64,000 nt of DNA from Dictyophora rubrovolvata (Eukaryota > Basidiomycota > Agaricomycetes > Phallales > Phallaceae): NCBI GenBank assembly GCA_029959195.1, contig CP114118.1, positions 868,001 to 932,000 on the forward strand, given 5' to 3'. Numbering within the stretch: position 1 is the first letter of the stretch; each line of letters opens with the position of its first letter. Made by a program: the position numbers and the translations under genes. Of the stretch, positions 35,253 to 46,432 are shown piece after piece. Below the pieces are notes generated by a model, which saw nothing but the letters and a program-made list of their open reading frames with translations, did no database searches and was not told the DNA's origin.

Positions 35253-36737
35253 ATGTCTAATACCTCCTCAGAATTTTCATGGACCTGTGAAACCCGTATA
35301 GGCATTACACTGATAGCCGAAGCCGCGACATTATCATGCCTCTCGGTGGTCTCTGTGTTCCTTTATCTTCAAGTTAGACACTGTTATTTCGTCTTCATCT
35401 TTCTGAGTTAACCAACCACACTAGTACCAAGTTTACAGGCACCGTAGGGAGCCTGAAATTAGACTTATTCGGTCTCACCTGGATTTGTATCTGTTGGGTC
35501 TCCTATTTTTTGATTTGGTTCAAGCAGTTGGGGGAATGATGGACATTAAATGGGTTGTTCGATCGGTAATAGATTTTTTAGTCATTATATCCCATAACCT
35601 CCCTAATATTCTGCCAGGGCGTGCTAGAAGATAAATTTTGTGTTGTTCAGGGCTTCTTGAAACAGGTAAAACGTTTCATGCCAACACGAAGCCTTACTTA
35701 TTGACCGTTTTACCTAAGATTGGAGATGTTGGAGTGGCTCTTTGGCATGTCACCCTCAGTTTTTTGTGTTAAAGATTGAGTTACTGAGACTCCCATTTAT
35801 AGTACTTTGGTGCATTTCATATTCTCTATCATCCATTGCGTATGCTTGAGGAATCATCTCAGGCGTTATCGACCTATACATTTGCCAAGGTAGTATTGAG
35901 GTGGCAAGAACCCGACAGCTTCATCCTCCCAAAGATTATTCTGTCTTTGTTTGGTTTATTTATATTCCTCATTACTACCGTTACATATTTGGTCCATCGT
36001 AATAATGATTATTACGGCAACACGGTATATTGTATGTTTTGTGCGCTCTTTTCCAAAACAATATTTTCACTTATACTTTTCAGGGTGCTGGATCACGGAG
36101 AAATATCTTGGTGAGGGTATTGGGCTGGAATATGCATGGATGTGGTTGGCGGCGACCTTGAATCTCGCTTACTATCTCGCGGCGTTCCTTGTCTTAAAAG
36201 GATATTTATTTGTAGAGAGAACTCTGAACGGCCGGTATAATGTGTACGTTTACATGACGTCGCGCAAAACAAGAGAAGAACTGCGGAATTATTACGGGAG
36301 TCCTGTTTCGCCCTATCGCCTGTTGTGGTGAGTACGATGATAAAGTTATTGAATATTCGATGTTTATGATTGCTAGTTTTCCCGTGGCATATATTATAAG
36401 CGTAAGTTAATTAGCGAATATCAAAATGTCATTTTCACCTTTGCATGATAAGGTTCTCCCGGTCTCTGTCGCCCGAATCCACGCGTTTGTTGCGTCTACG
36501 GAATCTGTTCCCTTCCCCGCTACAGTATTCGGTGACATGCTTTTCGCGGCCGGTGGCTTCATTAATGTTATGATTTATACATTCGCACGTCCGGGCTTAT
36601 TACAACTCAAAAGGCGATCAACTACCTCTTCTCCGGTTATGGAAAGACCAAGAAAACCCGTTTTCCTCTTACCTCCTGAGATTTATGGGCTGTCTCGCCC
36701 TGACCAAGTCGCTTTGCCTGTGAGATCTTCTGTATGA
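35253..36737 (+). CDS. Seven-helix G protein-coupled receptor (cAMP-receptor/Git3-like)
   Basis: Predicted plasma-membrane receptor of the Dictyostelium cAMP-receptor / fungal glucose-sensor type; the ligand is unknown. Start MSNTSSEFSWTCETRIGITL. Exons join as VFLYLQ-YQVYRHRREPEIRLIRSHLD, LLFFDLVQAVGGMMDIKWVV, GVLEDKFCVVQGFLKQ, IGDVGVALWHALSTYTFAKV, ILSLFGLFIFLITTVTYLV, then CWITEKYLGEGIGLEYAWMW, LNLAYYLAAFLVLKGYLF, a basic cytosolic loop, FPVAYIIS-VLPVSVARIHAF and FAAGGFINVMIYTFARPG. The CWI-----GEGIGLEYAWMWLA block and the FGxxxFAxGGxxNVxIY-like helix 7 are family marks. The roughly 115-base intron between LWH and ALS uses a less usual donor, so that joint is least certain. Confidence 0.8.
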
Positions 36738-38377
36738 TCAAAATATGCTGACGAATTTGATGAAAGTATTTATTGCTTACGTTAATGTATCTAATTAGCT
36801 CATGAAAAATATTCATATCACACTCGTTCCTTATTCAAAACACTGGCAAACTTGAAGATGTCGTATGAGTCAGTTACAGTCAGAAATCGTTATCTACGCT
36901 GCGATTCGAGCTCAGTGCCAAATGATCCTAAAACAGTTTAGAACAAGGGTAATGGTTTAGCGGGTATGCTTTTATTTACGGTCGTGTGATGAGATGGGTT
37001 GATTAGTTGATGCTTTTGCCAGTGAGTCGTGGCCGTTGGCCAGCCAGTACCTCAAACTGGTACTAGCTGGCTCTCGATGATACCGCACAGCGTCTCATGA
37101 CTACGTATAAGTATTTTGATGGTGCTTATTCCCATTTATCTATGCGGATCCGCAGGAGGAGCTCCGTCTGATAGACCTTCAACCATCCCCATCGATGATA
37201 CCCGAGATTGATTGAGGCCTCAGCGCTGTGGAGATCCCACTGGATTTGTGAGATGTAAAAAGCGGTGTTTCTATCTTTTTCTCTCCTTTATTTTTTTAGA
37301 ACCCCCTTCCAATCAACGGATCTTCCCATCCTTTGACCTTCCCTTTGAGCCCAATTGTTCAGAGCTTCTCAGTTATTCAAGGCGTCACTGAGGGCGCTTT
37401 GCCAAGTCCATACCCCCCGGCTTTTTCGAAAGTTTCATTCGCTACTTTGAGCCATTTACCTCACCCTTGGATTTCGTGGCTTATTTCTCTAACGGAGGAG
37501 ATTTTAATCCTTATATGACCGAGTTGCAGCTAAGGGTCACTTTCATGCTTGATCATGGAAGAAAAACCGTAGATGGGTCCAAATATCAATGTTCCCCAGC
37601 TTTTTATGCCTTCAAGCTGTCATCACCGACCTGAATTTCAGCCGTATTTTACGAATTATATGCACCGAAAATGAATTCACGAGTTGTTTATTCGTATCAG
37701 GGACTTCTTCTGGATCTTAGTGCCAATGAGTGGCACTGCCTTCAGAGCAAGAGGCTCCGCTGGCTTTTTTAAAACATGCACCAAACAAAATCATTATGTT
37801 TATCAACAGCGGACGTGACAAGCTCTAGTGAGCCCATTCTTCATATTACAACACTGATACCCTTTTATTTGGTTTTTTCTATATCTAATTAATTAGAAGA
37901 TAAAGAATTGATTTTCGCCAAGTTTCTAAATTTTCATACATTTACCTCTCCGTGACAGTCGGGTTCTGGATGGAATTATGTGAGTTTCTTCCTTATCTAA
38001 TATCTATATTGAAGTCTACGGGATAGCCGAACCGAAACTGTTTGTACTCTTGATGCTAGTATTAAATTCACCTTTCAGTGCATTTGTTGTGTCCGCAGCA
38101 CCTATATATATATGTATTTAGGCTTCATCTATGAGCGATCGTTCAAATTTTCAAACATTCACCATCGACACAAGATCAAGTACTGCATAGGTTTTCGCCT
38201 TCAACCAACGTTTCTCAGTTTCAAAACACTGATGAACTTGCGCTATTTATTTTACAGTCAAAGCGACGCCAGAACATCTGCATAGGCGAGAGATCGTCAA
38301 AAACTCCATGGTATTTGAAAATTGAAAGATCAAAATATGATAATATAAAAAATTATACTCTCTCTACATATTTTATA
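36738..38377. other. Long gene-poor interval
   Basis: 1.64 kb between the GPCR and RPN2 3' ends. Apart from the pseudogene candidate at 37302-37772, it is AT-rich with TA-rich stretches near 38101-38125 and 38340-38380. No repeat family was recognised. Confidence 0.5.
37302..37772 (+). pseudogene. Unrecognised pseudogene candidate with two in-frame stops
   Basis: One reading frame stays protein-like for 157 codons, broken only by TGA at 37389-37391 and 37632-37634 and ending in TAA. Segments: NQRIFPSFDLPFEPNCSELL; then IPPGFFESFIRYFEPFTSPL, DFVAYFSNGGDFNPYMTELQ, LRVTFMLDHGRKTVDG; then SYQGLLLDLSANEWHCLQSK. An acceptor-like pyrimidine run ending TTTTTTTAG lies directly upstream. Composition (aromatics, charged residues, few rare residues) argues for former coding DNA. 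I cannot name the family. An alternative is a gene whose introns I misplace. Confidence 0.4.
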
Positions 38378-41300
38378 TCACGTATCATTATCAAATGGAT
38401 ACTGTAAAATCAAATTGATCAGAACACATCATTAATGCCAATAAACTCAGTGAACTAACCTCAAATGGTTCTGGCGGCTCAGCCTCTGGCGCGCTCTCAT
38501 CAACATGCATACCAGTAGAAGCTGTCGGTTCAGCAGCGACCTGTGAATCAGTTACTGGTTGTGGGGTTTGTTCTATTGGGATAGCACGCTCTTCCGTCCC
38601 GAAATCAAGGAATTCGACGGGTTCACCAGGTTGTCGATCAACAAACAGAAGAATGCCACCCCCACCGACCGGTCTTTCTGGAGCTTTTTCCGGCGTTCGA
38701 GCGGAGCGTGCAGCGGTAGTAACAGGGCGAATGGGCTGATATCGATCCTCCGAAGGGAAAGTAATATATGTCAACTGCGAAGGCGTAACACGAGAAAAGT
38801 TGGGTAATGTCTCTGACGTAGGTTCTGCCGGCTGCCGTCGTTTAGGTGTCGCTACTGCAGGAAGACTAGACATCGATCCTAAAATAGGAGATATATCGCC
38901 TGATTTACCAACAGCAGGCGCTGGAACGGGAGCGGAGCTACTAGCTTCTTTCATGGTCGCATCTTCGGTCCCAGCTTTTTTCTCGGTCTTTTCATCCTAG
39001 TACAAAGGATATTAATATTACGTAAATACAACAGATGTAAACTCACCGTTTCCATTGCGTCGCCTTCTTGGGCGGCTTTCTCTCTCTCTTTGGTCTTTTC
39101 TCGGGCTTTGGCCTTCGCTGTTGTAGACAACACTGCGGTAGCAACTTTTTCTACTGTCTCTTTTGTGGGCGGTTTGATTGATGGTGGATAAGCGAATAAG
39201 CTCGGCCGAGCATTGGAAACAAATTCGAATTTGACAGGCTTCATCATAATTTATCAGGTTTGCTAGCCGGGGTATAATGTGAGGAAGCTGACGTACCTTC
39301 AAATCTTCGTTCAATCCAAGGATTCCAGTTGGCTCAAAAGCGAGACAAGCACAATGAGCTAATGGATACCAATACCAAAATTGGCAGAACAACACCATCC
39401 CCACAATGGCCTTCATGTTTCGGCTTCCGGCTCGACTTTGCAAGCTAATGGTCACGTTCCTACCACCAGCATCAATCAAGCCTTGCCCCAATACGGCTCC
39501 AAAGCGCGCCATGGGGTCTTCGTGCTTCTCCGAAACAGTCTTAGCGTATAACGCCCTGATTGCGCTGATCGAGGGTGAGGCAGCTTCGGACTGTTGAACT
39601 AATATCATCCCTAAGGCGACGAACGCGCCTTGTTTGACAAAATCGACAGGATCTTTGGTCATTGGTTCAAGAATTTCAACTGCGTCCTGATAAGTAACAT
39701 TAATATCTTCTCTTGAGGAAATTTTACGTTGATGGTACCTGCAATCCCGTCCCAGCACATGCAATACCTAGGGCGAGAGTAGCCCCACATCGGACATGAG
39801 GGTTATAACTTTCGCTAAGAAGTTGAACGATACGTGGAACTTGACCGGGCGACTTGAAAAGCAGAAATGCCAATGAGGTAACTGCAGCTCTTCGTACATC
39901 GTCAGAGGTATCTGAGACGGCGACGTGTAAAAGTTTTCTGGTAGCGTTGTTATTCGCAGTACCAGCGTATGCCAGAGCAAGGGTGTATACACCACCATAC
40001 CGAAGGATGGAGTCCTGGTTCAAATTAATGTACGTGTTAACAACAGTATTGAAGTGTCGAACCTTATCTGCCAAAAGTTTTTCAATTATACCGTCGGCTT
40101 GTTCCTGTTTACCGTAATAGATGAAAGCAATCCCAATTGCCAAACCGCGGATGATCTTTTCATGTTGCGTCTCATGAGCATATTGCAGCATTTCGTCCGA
40201 ACAATCTTTAGCACTAGATCCCAACTTGACAAGTCCCATGGCATATCCTGCAGCCTCACTTGCCACAGCCGAGTCGGTAAAGAGTTTTTCCTTCAAAGCG
40301 TCGAAAGCATCTGAAGCGGAGTTCAGTGAGTTATACTGGGGCTGGGAAGATTCATGGTCACGAACCTTGACTCTGACTGGCCATGGCAGCAATTCCGATT
40401 CCAAGACATGCACCATGTTGCACAACTTCATTTGTTGCATTTTTTAACTTTTCCAAAAGATACGCCTCCACACCTCTTGCACTACCCATACCGGCATTGA
40501 TTATGCCAAGGGCATACAAAGCGCCTCCTTCGGAGTAGACACTACTAGCAACATTGGGATCAGTGCCTGGAAGATACGGTCCCAGTATTGTCATGCTTTG
40601 TTCTAGATAACCTTTGTGAATGACACCTAAGGCTGTAGTCGCACTGAATTTGGACCAGTTTGATGCACGTCCTAGCCATTCCAAATTCTCGCGGAGAAAG
40701 ATATCGGATGTTGTACCAGCATGCATATAAGCATTTTGCAATGTTAGGGCATTATGATATACGGACGAACGAGACTCTAGTGAATCCTATAAATGGGAAT
40801 TAAGCTATTTATTTGCGTGTGAATGAGACTAAAACTTTACCCTTGTCGCCTTGAGAATTTGCATATCCACTTTGTTGTTTTTCTTCAGAAATTCCAGATA
40901 TAATTTAATTGACTCCTCGCCGCTTAATATCTGACGAATCTTGTCGTAGATTTCTTGCTCGACCTAAGAATATTGTCAAGATTTCTCGATGAAATGGTGA
41001 AGGATCAACAGAGTATACCTCATTTTTGCCTGTTGGCAATTCATTTCGCAAAGCTTCCAAAAACTCTTGGGAGCCGCCTTCTACGAAGTCGAACGCAAAT
41101 TGGAAAGCCAGTAATTTTTCTTCGGGAACCAGCGACGTAAGTAAAGGTATAGTCAAGGAGACGTCGGATAATGTGACCAATATTCGGGTAAGTGTGTAAA
41201 TATGTGGTGAATGACGTGACGGAGGTGGAAGCAGTGGTAATAAGAAGTGAAAAACTTCGTCACGGTAAGAAAGACTGAAGCCAGTATCGAGAACAGCTTC

Positions 41301-42018
41301 CATAACGTATGACAATAGATCTGTGTCGGAGGTGAGAGTAAAAATGTGTTTTATAACATCGAGACGATGAGACTCGAGTGCAATACCCATAGCCTGGCGG
41401 GACGCAGTCAGAAATGACGAAACACTTGGTCAGAGTAACCTAAATTACTTGTTTGTACTCTCGGTCTTCAATGCACCTTCTGAAAATACCCTCAATGATA
41501 TCTTGCAAGCGGGGGTCAACTTCAGCTTTTCTCGTACTTGAAGAGCGACTTTCAATATAGCGGTCAATTGCTCGAGCTATTTACCAATGTAAGAAGAAAC
41601 AATAATTCCAAATGGTACACTGCGCACATATAATGGTTTCAACATATTCTTCAGAGCCCTTGGCGCGGCTTTCGGTCTCGAACGCAGAACCTGCACCCAG
41701 AGCAAAGGACAAAGCTTCGTCGTATTCGCCGAGGTAGTAATAAACTTTGCTAGCAAGAAGTGCAGCTGCATCACGGAATTGCTTTGCAAGTTCTTGACTT
41801 TCATAGAGTGTTTCTCTGGCAAAGGGAATGTCAGTTTTACGAAGCCCAGTCTCAAGACCTGTGGCAAGTAGTGAGACTGACATAGCTTCAATATGCTCCG
41901 AAATTTCCGCCCAAAATTGAGGAACCAAGGGTAAAAGTGACTGAATAGCATATTGTCTCAAGACATCTTCAGGTTCCGAGAGAAGTGCGAGGACACCAGC
42001 TGCAGAGGTTTGTAGCAT
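38378..42018 (-). CDS. RPN2: 26S proteasome regulatory subunit RPN2 (PSMD1)
   Basis: Largest scaffold subunit of the proteasome base; binds Rpn1-side ATPases and the ubiquitin receptor Rpn13. Start [20 protein letters not shown] at 42018. N-terminal helical arm: [39 protein letters not shown]. The toroid of proteasome/cyclosome repeats is clear: [82 protein letters not shown]. Next come a [17 protein letters not shown] segment, a Lys/Glu-rich linker, [17 protein letters not shown] and the tail EPPEPFE. A last mini-exon adds YPFDNDT, completing the EPPEPFEY-type Rpn13-binding end. About eleven exons; intact. Confidence 0.95.
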
Positions 42019-42115
42019 AGTGAGTTGGGGACAAGGGTGACGCGTATACGAGCCTTGGCACGCGTCCCGTTCCTAAAGCGGAGTTTGATTTTACATAACC
42101 AAGTTTCGATTTACC
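42019..42115. promoter_or_regulatory. Compact bidirectional promoter, RPN2 / COX VIa
   Basis: Only 97 bases separate the RPN2 and COX VIa start codons, so the two 5' UTRs must be very short or overlap. It contains GACGCG and CACGCG words in a GC-richer stretch; no TATA box and no clear GGTGGCAAA proteasome element. Confidence 0.6.
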
Positions 42116-42795
42116 ATGTCAAGGCAACTATCTGTCTTGTCCACCACAGCTCGTGCGATTCGTCTATCAACGCGGAGGGGGTAATGTTCATGTTATTTTC
42201 ATTAAATTGATTTTTAGAATTTTATACTTTTGGGGTATGTTTCAGATATGCAAGCGCTGCTGCAGAGGGCGGCTACTTCGCGGAAAAACAGGCAGTAAGG
42301 GAACACGCTCAACGTAATTCAATTCCATTTCATATCTTGAGCAAACATTCTCACAAGTTACTTTAGAAACCAAGGACCTTTGGCGCAGAATTAGGTATGG
42401 GGGTATAAACCCTTCTCTGTCTTTGAACGCTGTGTTGATATGTGTTACCAGTTTCTTTGTCTGCGTCCCTGCCAGTAAGCTGCTATCCACTTCGATGGTT
42501 GTTTTCAGCTTACAACATTGTTCTTTAGCCCTAGTTTGTATCGCTTGGGTCCGCAAAGTAGAAGCAGAGCACGGAGCCCATATTGAACATATCAAGGAGG
42601 AAAACGGAGGTGAACTTCCCGAGGTTCCCGAGTACGACTACATGAACAAGCGTGAACGGCCGTTTCCTTGGGGAATGAACTCACTGTTCTTCAATGCGCA
42701 CGTAAGTGGCTACAATACCGTATTCTTTCCCTTGCCTCATCAAAGTTGTAACTTTATTTCGGCAGACCAATAAGGACATGAGTAACCCAGAGTGA
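42116..42795 (+). CDS. COX13: Cytochrome c oxidase subunit VIa
   Basis: Small single-span subunit of mitochondrial complex IV. Exons 42116-42180 and 42246-42313 give MSRQLSVLSTTARAIRLSTR, then RGYASAAAEGGYFAEKQAVR and EHAQ, a normal cleavable presequence. Later exons give QTKDLWRRI, FFVCVPA-TLVCIAWVRKVEA (the membrane span), EHIKEENGGELPEVPEYDYM, NKRERPFPWGMNSLFFNAH and TNKDMSNPE. The E--GELPE-P-Y-YMN-R---PWG pattern is the family hallmark. The start is fixed by needing the 65-nt first exon for a continuous frame; ATGs at 42237 and 42248 do not splice in frame. Confidence 0.93.
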
Positions 42796-42995
42796 ATTCA
42801 TCTTCCAAGTATAATATAGAGAAAGCACCGAATACTTTCTGCACGAAATGTATTGCAGTTTCAACTTAATGAAAGCCGCCCCACTCTCTGTGTGCAAAAG
42901 CGTATCCCATATTAAGTACCTCAGCCGTCACAGGCGCCTAGAAAGACACTTTTGATCCTCGCTCGGCGCTGGTGATTGAACTTGTGCTTAGTCGA

Positions 42996-44002
42996 ATGTC
43001 AATTCCGCTTCCACCTCCTCTCGAACCAGTCCCCAATGATCTGTCATCTGTGCGAATGGGTGAAGGCCCGCCAACGCTAGGGGAATTGGCCAGGTTTTAC
43101 CCTGCCCGACATACATGGGAAGAACTCAAAGCGTTTATGAGGACTGGGTAGATCTCTCGCTTCAAGGATTTCATGAATTCGCCACTCAGATGTGATTCTT
43201 AGAGATCTTAGTTTGCTTAAACGAGACCCTGTTTTACAGAAACGATATGTTAAATGGGCTGGAGATATCAAGGGGACTTATGGCACCATCAGCAAGTTAC
43301 TTTTGTAGTTCGATAGCGATCGATGACTGAAAAATAGTCGCTTCTATAAAGCAAACTATCTGCTTCACGTTCGTCTGGGATGGGGAACCCCCTTGACTAG
43401 CAACAATAGCCCCGCCGTTTCAGTAGAAGCACTCTCAAGTATCATCACAACGACTGACCCTTATTTTACCACTAACATATCACCGGAGAACGTTAAGATC
43501 ATTTTCAACGATTGGCCCTACTCAAGTTCGTAATACCTCAATCACGATTGTCCCAGCTAATTAATCCAATTTTAACCAGTTCCCCTCGACATCTCGCACT
43601 ACGTAGTATGGACTAGACTTCCTATTGTTCATCCAGATATCGTACATCCTTCGGTGAGAGAACAAGTTCATCATGACGGACTTTGGGGATTCTCCGGAGG
43701 ACATCCTGAAGAATTTATTTCTATTGATGGCCAGTGGGGAGATGTCGCCCCAGGTACTTCAGCGGAAGCTCGCACTCACATTCTCAACGCCGGCCAGCAC
43801 ACCCATAATTTCGTCATAGCTCATTGGCCTCCCCAGATTTGGGAAGTGGCCTGGTTCGTTAACCCACATGTAAGTTTTTTATTTTATTTCTTCAGCGGCG
43901 GCAGTGTCCAACGGCGGATGTCAGAGAATTCAATCTGTCAAGGACCTTACACATGTTCATGTGTTTGCCAAGCGCAAAGTTACCAGTCAATCAGCATCTT
44001 AG
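42996..44002 (+). CDS. DUF3605 protein (N-acetylglucosamine-induced protein 1 family)
   Basis: Uncharacterised fungal family; one yeast-form member is induced by N-acetylglucosamine. Start MSIPLPPPLEPVPNDLSSVR. Exons join as AFMRTG-DLSLLKRDPVLQKRYVKW, GTYGTISN-RFYKANYLLHVRLGW, ENVKIIFNDWPYS-VPLDISHYVVWTRLPI, NAGQHTHNFVIAHWPPQIWE, VAWFVNPH-RIQSVKDLTHVHVFAK. The NDWPY followed by I-H-VVWT, and W-VAWFVNP--IQSVK-L-HVHVF, are the family core. The last intron (43870-43924, 55 nt) must be removed to reach RIQSVKDL; a nearer AG would leave an intron that is too short and out of frame. Intact. Confidence 0.85.
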
Positions 44003-44074
44003 AACATTAAAGCTATTTTTATTTGTTTTGCAGCTAGAATCAATAATTGTTTTTTTTCGTTACTTGATACATAT

Positions 44075-44925
44075 TCAGCTTGCGAAACCTGTATCCTTCA
44101 AAACTAGACTAAATTTATCTACAACTATAGCAACAATATCAACCCATTCCGTCATTGCACCCGTACCTACGATACATTTAGTTTCACAAAGAAACCGACG
44201 ATGTAATAAATACTCACCAACATCGCCACATGCAAGTCCTTTCCCAATGGGACCAACTACGGTGTATTTCAGCGTGTTCGTTACAATCGCAAGGTGAGCA
44301 TCCGTTAAAGGATGTGTATACATTAGCGTATTCATTGCGGGAAACACGTATACAGGCGTTGAAACGGCAGCAGCACGAAGCACTGATGTCTGGGAAAACA
44401 ACGATAGAGAAAACCAACTGACAAATAAGTAACACGCATACCACAAGATTGTCGCATGCACCACTTGCCAGTTTGGACAGCGTATTCGCAGAACATGGTG
44501 CAACCAATATGATATCTGCCCATCTTCGTAATTCAATGTGAAGGATGGAGTCACCTTTACGGCGCCAGGTCTATACTAATCAACGATGCATGTACGAGAA
44601 GTCCGAAAGTATGCACGCGTACGCTCCATTCATCTTCGTCGGTCCAAACCCATACGCCAGGGCTACTTCGCTCGATCTCATCCTTTGAAAAGAAAGCCAA
44701 AGATGGTTTCGTAGACGCAACCTGGACTTGGACATTGCGATACTGTTTACGCTTTCAAATTTCGGATCGTGACGCTTTGGCATAACCCACTTTCAATAGC
44801 TTTTCTACGATGAATTGTGCTTTGATCGATGCGACGCTGCCCGTTGTTATCAACAGGACATGTTTTGTATCTGGTTCAAGCGAACGAGTTGGAAATTTTG
44901 GTTTTTCGAGAGATAATTCGTTCAT
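44075..44925 (-). CDS. Phosphopantothenoylcysteine decarboxylase (HAL3/CAB3-type flavoprotein)
   Basis: FMN enzyme that decarboxylates 4'-phosphopantothenoylcysteine in coenzyme A synthesis; yeast relatives also regulate protein phosphatase Ppz1. Start MNELSLEKPKFPTRSLEPDT at 44925, so it lacks the long N-terminal extension of yeast Hal3. Seen: HVLLITTGSVASIKAQFIVE, VQVQVASTKPSLAFFSKDEI, VWVWTDEDEW, ILHIELRRWADI (catalytic His), VAPCSANTLSKLASGACDNL, VSTPVYVFPAMNTLMYTHPL (PAMN substrate clamp), VVGPIGKGLACGDVG (catalytic Cys), GAMTEWVDIV. All PPCDC residues are present. It converges on the DUF3605 gene, 72 bases between stops. Confidence 0.92.
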
Positions 44926-45510
44926 TTGGGTTGGAACATTTAAAAGAACGACGAGGATGGTATGATCTCATCAAATTACGTGATCGAATGCAGAATCATG
45001 AACCTCGTACCGTCAGTTTCTAGAAGCAGTGGATTGCAGGATGACGGGGATAAGTGAGTACAAAATTTTGATTTGCATACTTATTTACAATAGAAAATAG
45101 GTTGAAAGACCTGAAGTTCCAAGAAGAATATATGTCGTTTATTGAAAACAAAGTAATCTTCATTATGTGCTTAAAGCTGACTAGAAGTGTGTCTGAGAAA
45201 CGTTTAGCTCCAAAGTTATTGGCAACAATATCCAGTAGAATCTCATTTGGTATCTTCCCCAGACGACAAACAAAAACACGCTCAGCATAATATATTGATT
45301 CTGTTTCGTACGTCCAACAAAGCTGTCGCGTTTCGTTTCATCAATACGGTAGAATAAAGGTAAATTGCGAGAAGGTATTATAGCTTCTCGTCGACTGGAT
45401 GACTTTACTCTTGAAGGTATTTTATACTGGTTTTTTTTTGATCTTCCTACCGATCACGTTCTTCTCCTAAAGTATATCAGATCTCGCTGAATCTCTCCGT
45501 GATCTTTCGA
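44926..45510. promoter_or_regulatory. Divergent promoter region, PPCDC / unknown gene
   Basis: 585 bases between divergent starts. A 62-codon frame at 45102-45290 has no support. No clear core promoter element was recognised. Confidence 0.45.
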
Positions 45511-46350
45511 ATGCCGGCTCAGACAACCGCAATTGTAACTCAATTAATCCCTCGCCGATATAAAGAGACTGGATTGTATCAATCCTCCTCTGCGAGGACA
45601 ACGCCAGAGCATCCTAGTCCTTCGGCTTTAGCAAAGGATATGGCGACCCTGTCTCTTCAAAACAGTTCGAGACGTCCTCAGGCTCAAAAAGATAGGAGAA
45701 CAAAACCAATATATCAGCCCCCACATAGACGACGTGGTGAAACCCCGGCAGAGCAGAAAGAACCACCTACGAAACCACAAGCTATGAAGTTGGCTTCGCG
45801 AATCGAGCTGGCAATTCTCATTTCTCTTTTGAACACCTTAGTCCACGAACATCCCCGTCAGGACTCTTTCCATTTCCTATTCCGGTGGTTCTACTGTCTT
45901 GATAAAGGATCATTTTGGAAGAAGAACTCGCCTTCTTTTCGATATGCTAAGAGGCTATCTGAGGCGTTGGTCATTAATAATTTGAGTAGATTTGAACAGT
46001 TATCCAAAGAACCGGCCGTCGAGGGGCTCTTCGTCCAAATAATGTCCTCCGATGGCCAAACTAGATCTGCGGAGGGAAACCTAGCACGCATAGCCATCAT
46101 GGCTTTAGTAAACGACCTCAGATCGAAGGTTCATGACACAGCATGGGAGATTTTACGAGCCGCATACCGAGAAGCAGATTCAATAATCAGTGGAGAATGG
46201 CTTGCTAGGGTGCTGATACTGTCCGTTCCTTCGACGGATAAGAGTCCATCCCAAAAAGCAAAATACATTGACGCCTGGTTTCTAAATAAGCCTAGGATAC
46301 AAGTAACACCGAAGGAGGGGGTGGAAGGACGTTGGATGTTACATCACTGA
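45511..46350 (+). CDS. Conserved-looking hypothetical protein, single exon
   Basis: 279 codons; I do not recognise the family. Residues 1-90 are basic, Pro/Arg/Gln-rich and probably disordered (AQKDRRTKPIYQPPHRRRGE), with a Pro-rich stretch. Residues about 95-230 look like a folded all-helical domain: ASRIELAILISLLNTLVHEH, FHFLFRWFYCLDKGSFWKK, YAKRLSEALVINNLSRFEQL, LARIAIMALVNDLRSKVHD. No membrane span, metal motif or nucleotide loop was found. Absence of introns is unusual for this neighbourhood. Its stop lies 83 bases from the convergent NAA40 stop. The start is the first ATG of the frame. Confidence 0.65.
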   Translation: MPAQTTAIVTQLIPRRYKETGLYQSSSARTTPEHPSPSALAKDMATLSLQNSSRRPQAQKDRRTKPIYQPPHRRRGETPAEQKEPPTKPQAMKLASRIELAILISLLNTLVHEHPRQDSFHFLFRWFYCLDKGSFWKKNSPSFRYAKRLSEALVINNLSRFEQLSKEPAVEGLFVQIMSSDGQTRSAEGNLARIAIMALVNDLRSKVHDTAWEILRAAYREADSIISGEWLARVLILSVPSTDKSPSQKAKYIDAWFLNKPRIQVTPKEGVEGRWMLHH

Positions 46351-46432
46351 AACAGGGGGTGACACTGGTCGATACATGCTTGTGAGACCAAACCAGACAA
46401 AATTCTTGATGGACCTTGACAAAAGTGTTCGT

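Noticed and set aside
42237-42300. COX VIa start at ATG 42237 or 42248
   Set aside because: Neither splices in frame to QTKDLWRRI, whereas the 42116 exon gives a normal mitochondrial presequence.
43290-43335. Third GC-AG intron in the DUF3605 gene (GCAAGT after ACCATCA)
   Set aside because: The frame does not continue with that donor. A GTTACT donor two codons later joins ISN to RFYKANYLLH in frame.
43870-43909. Frameshift or 26-35 nt intron near the end of the DUF3605 gene
   Set aside because: A normal 55-nt intron ending at 43924 gives NPH-RIQSVKDLTHVHVF, matching the family without any frame error.
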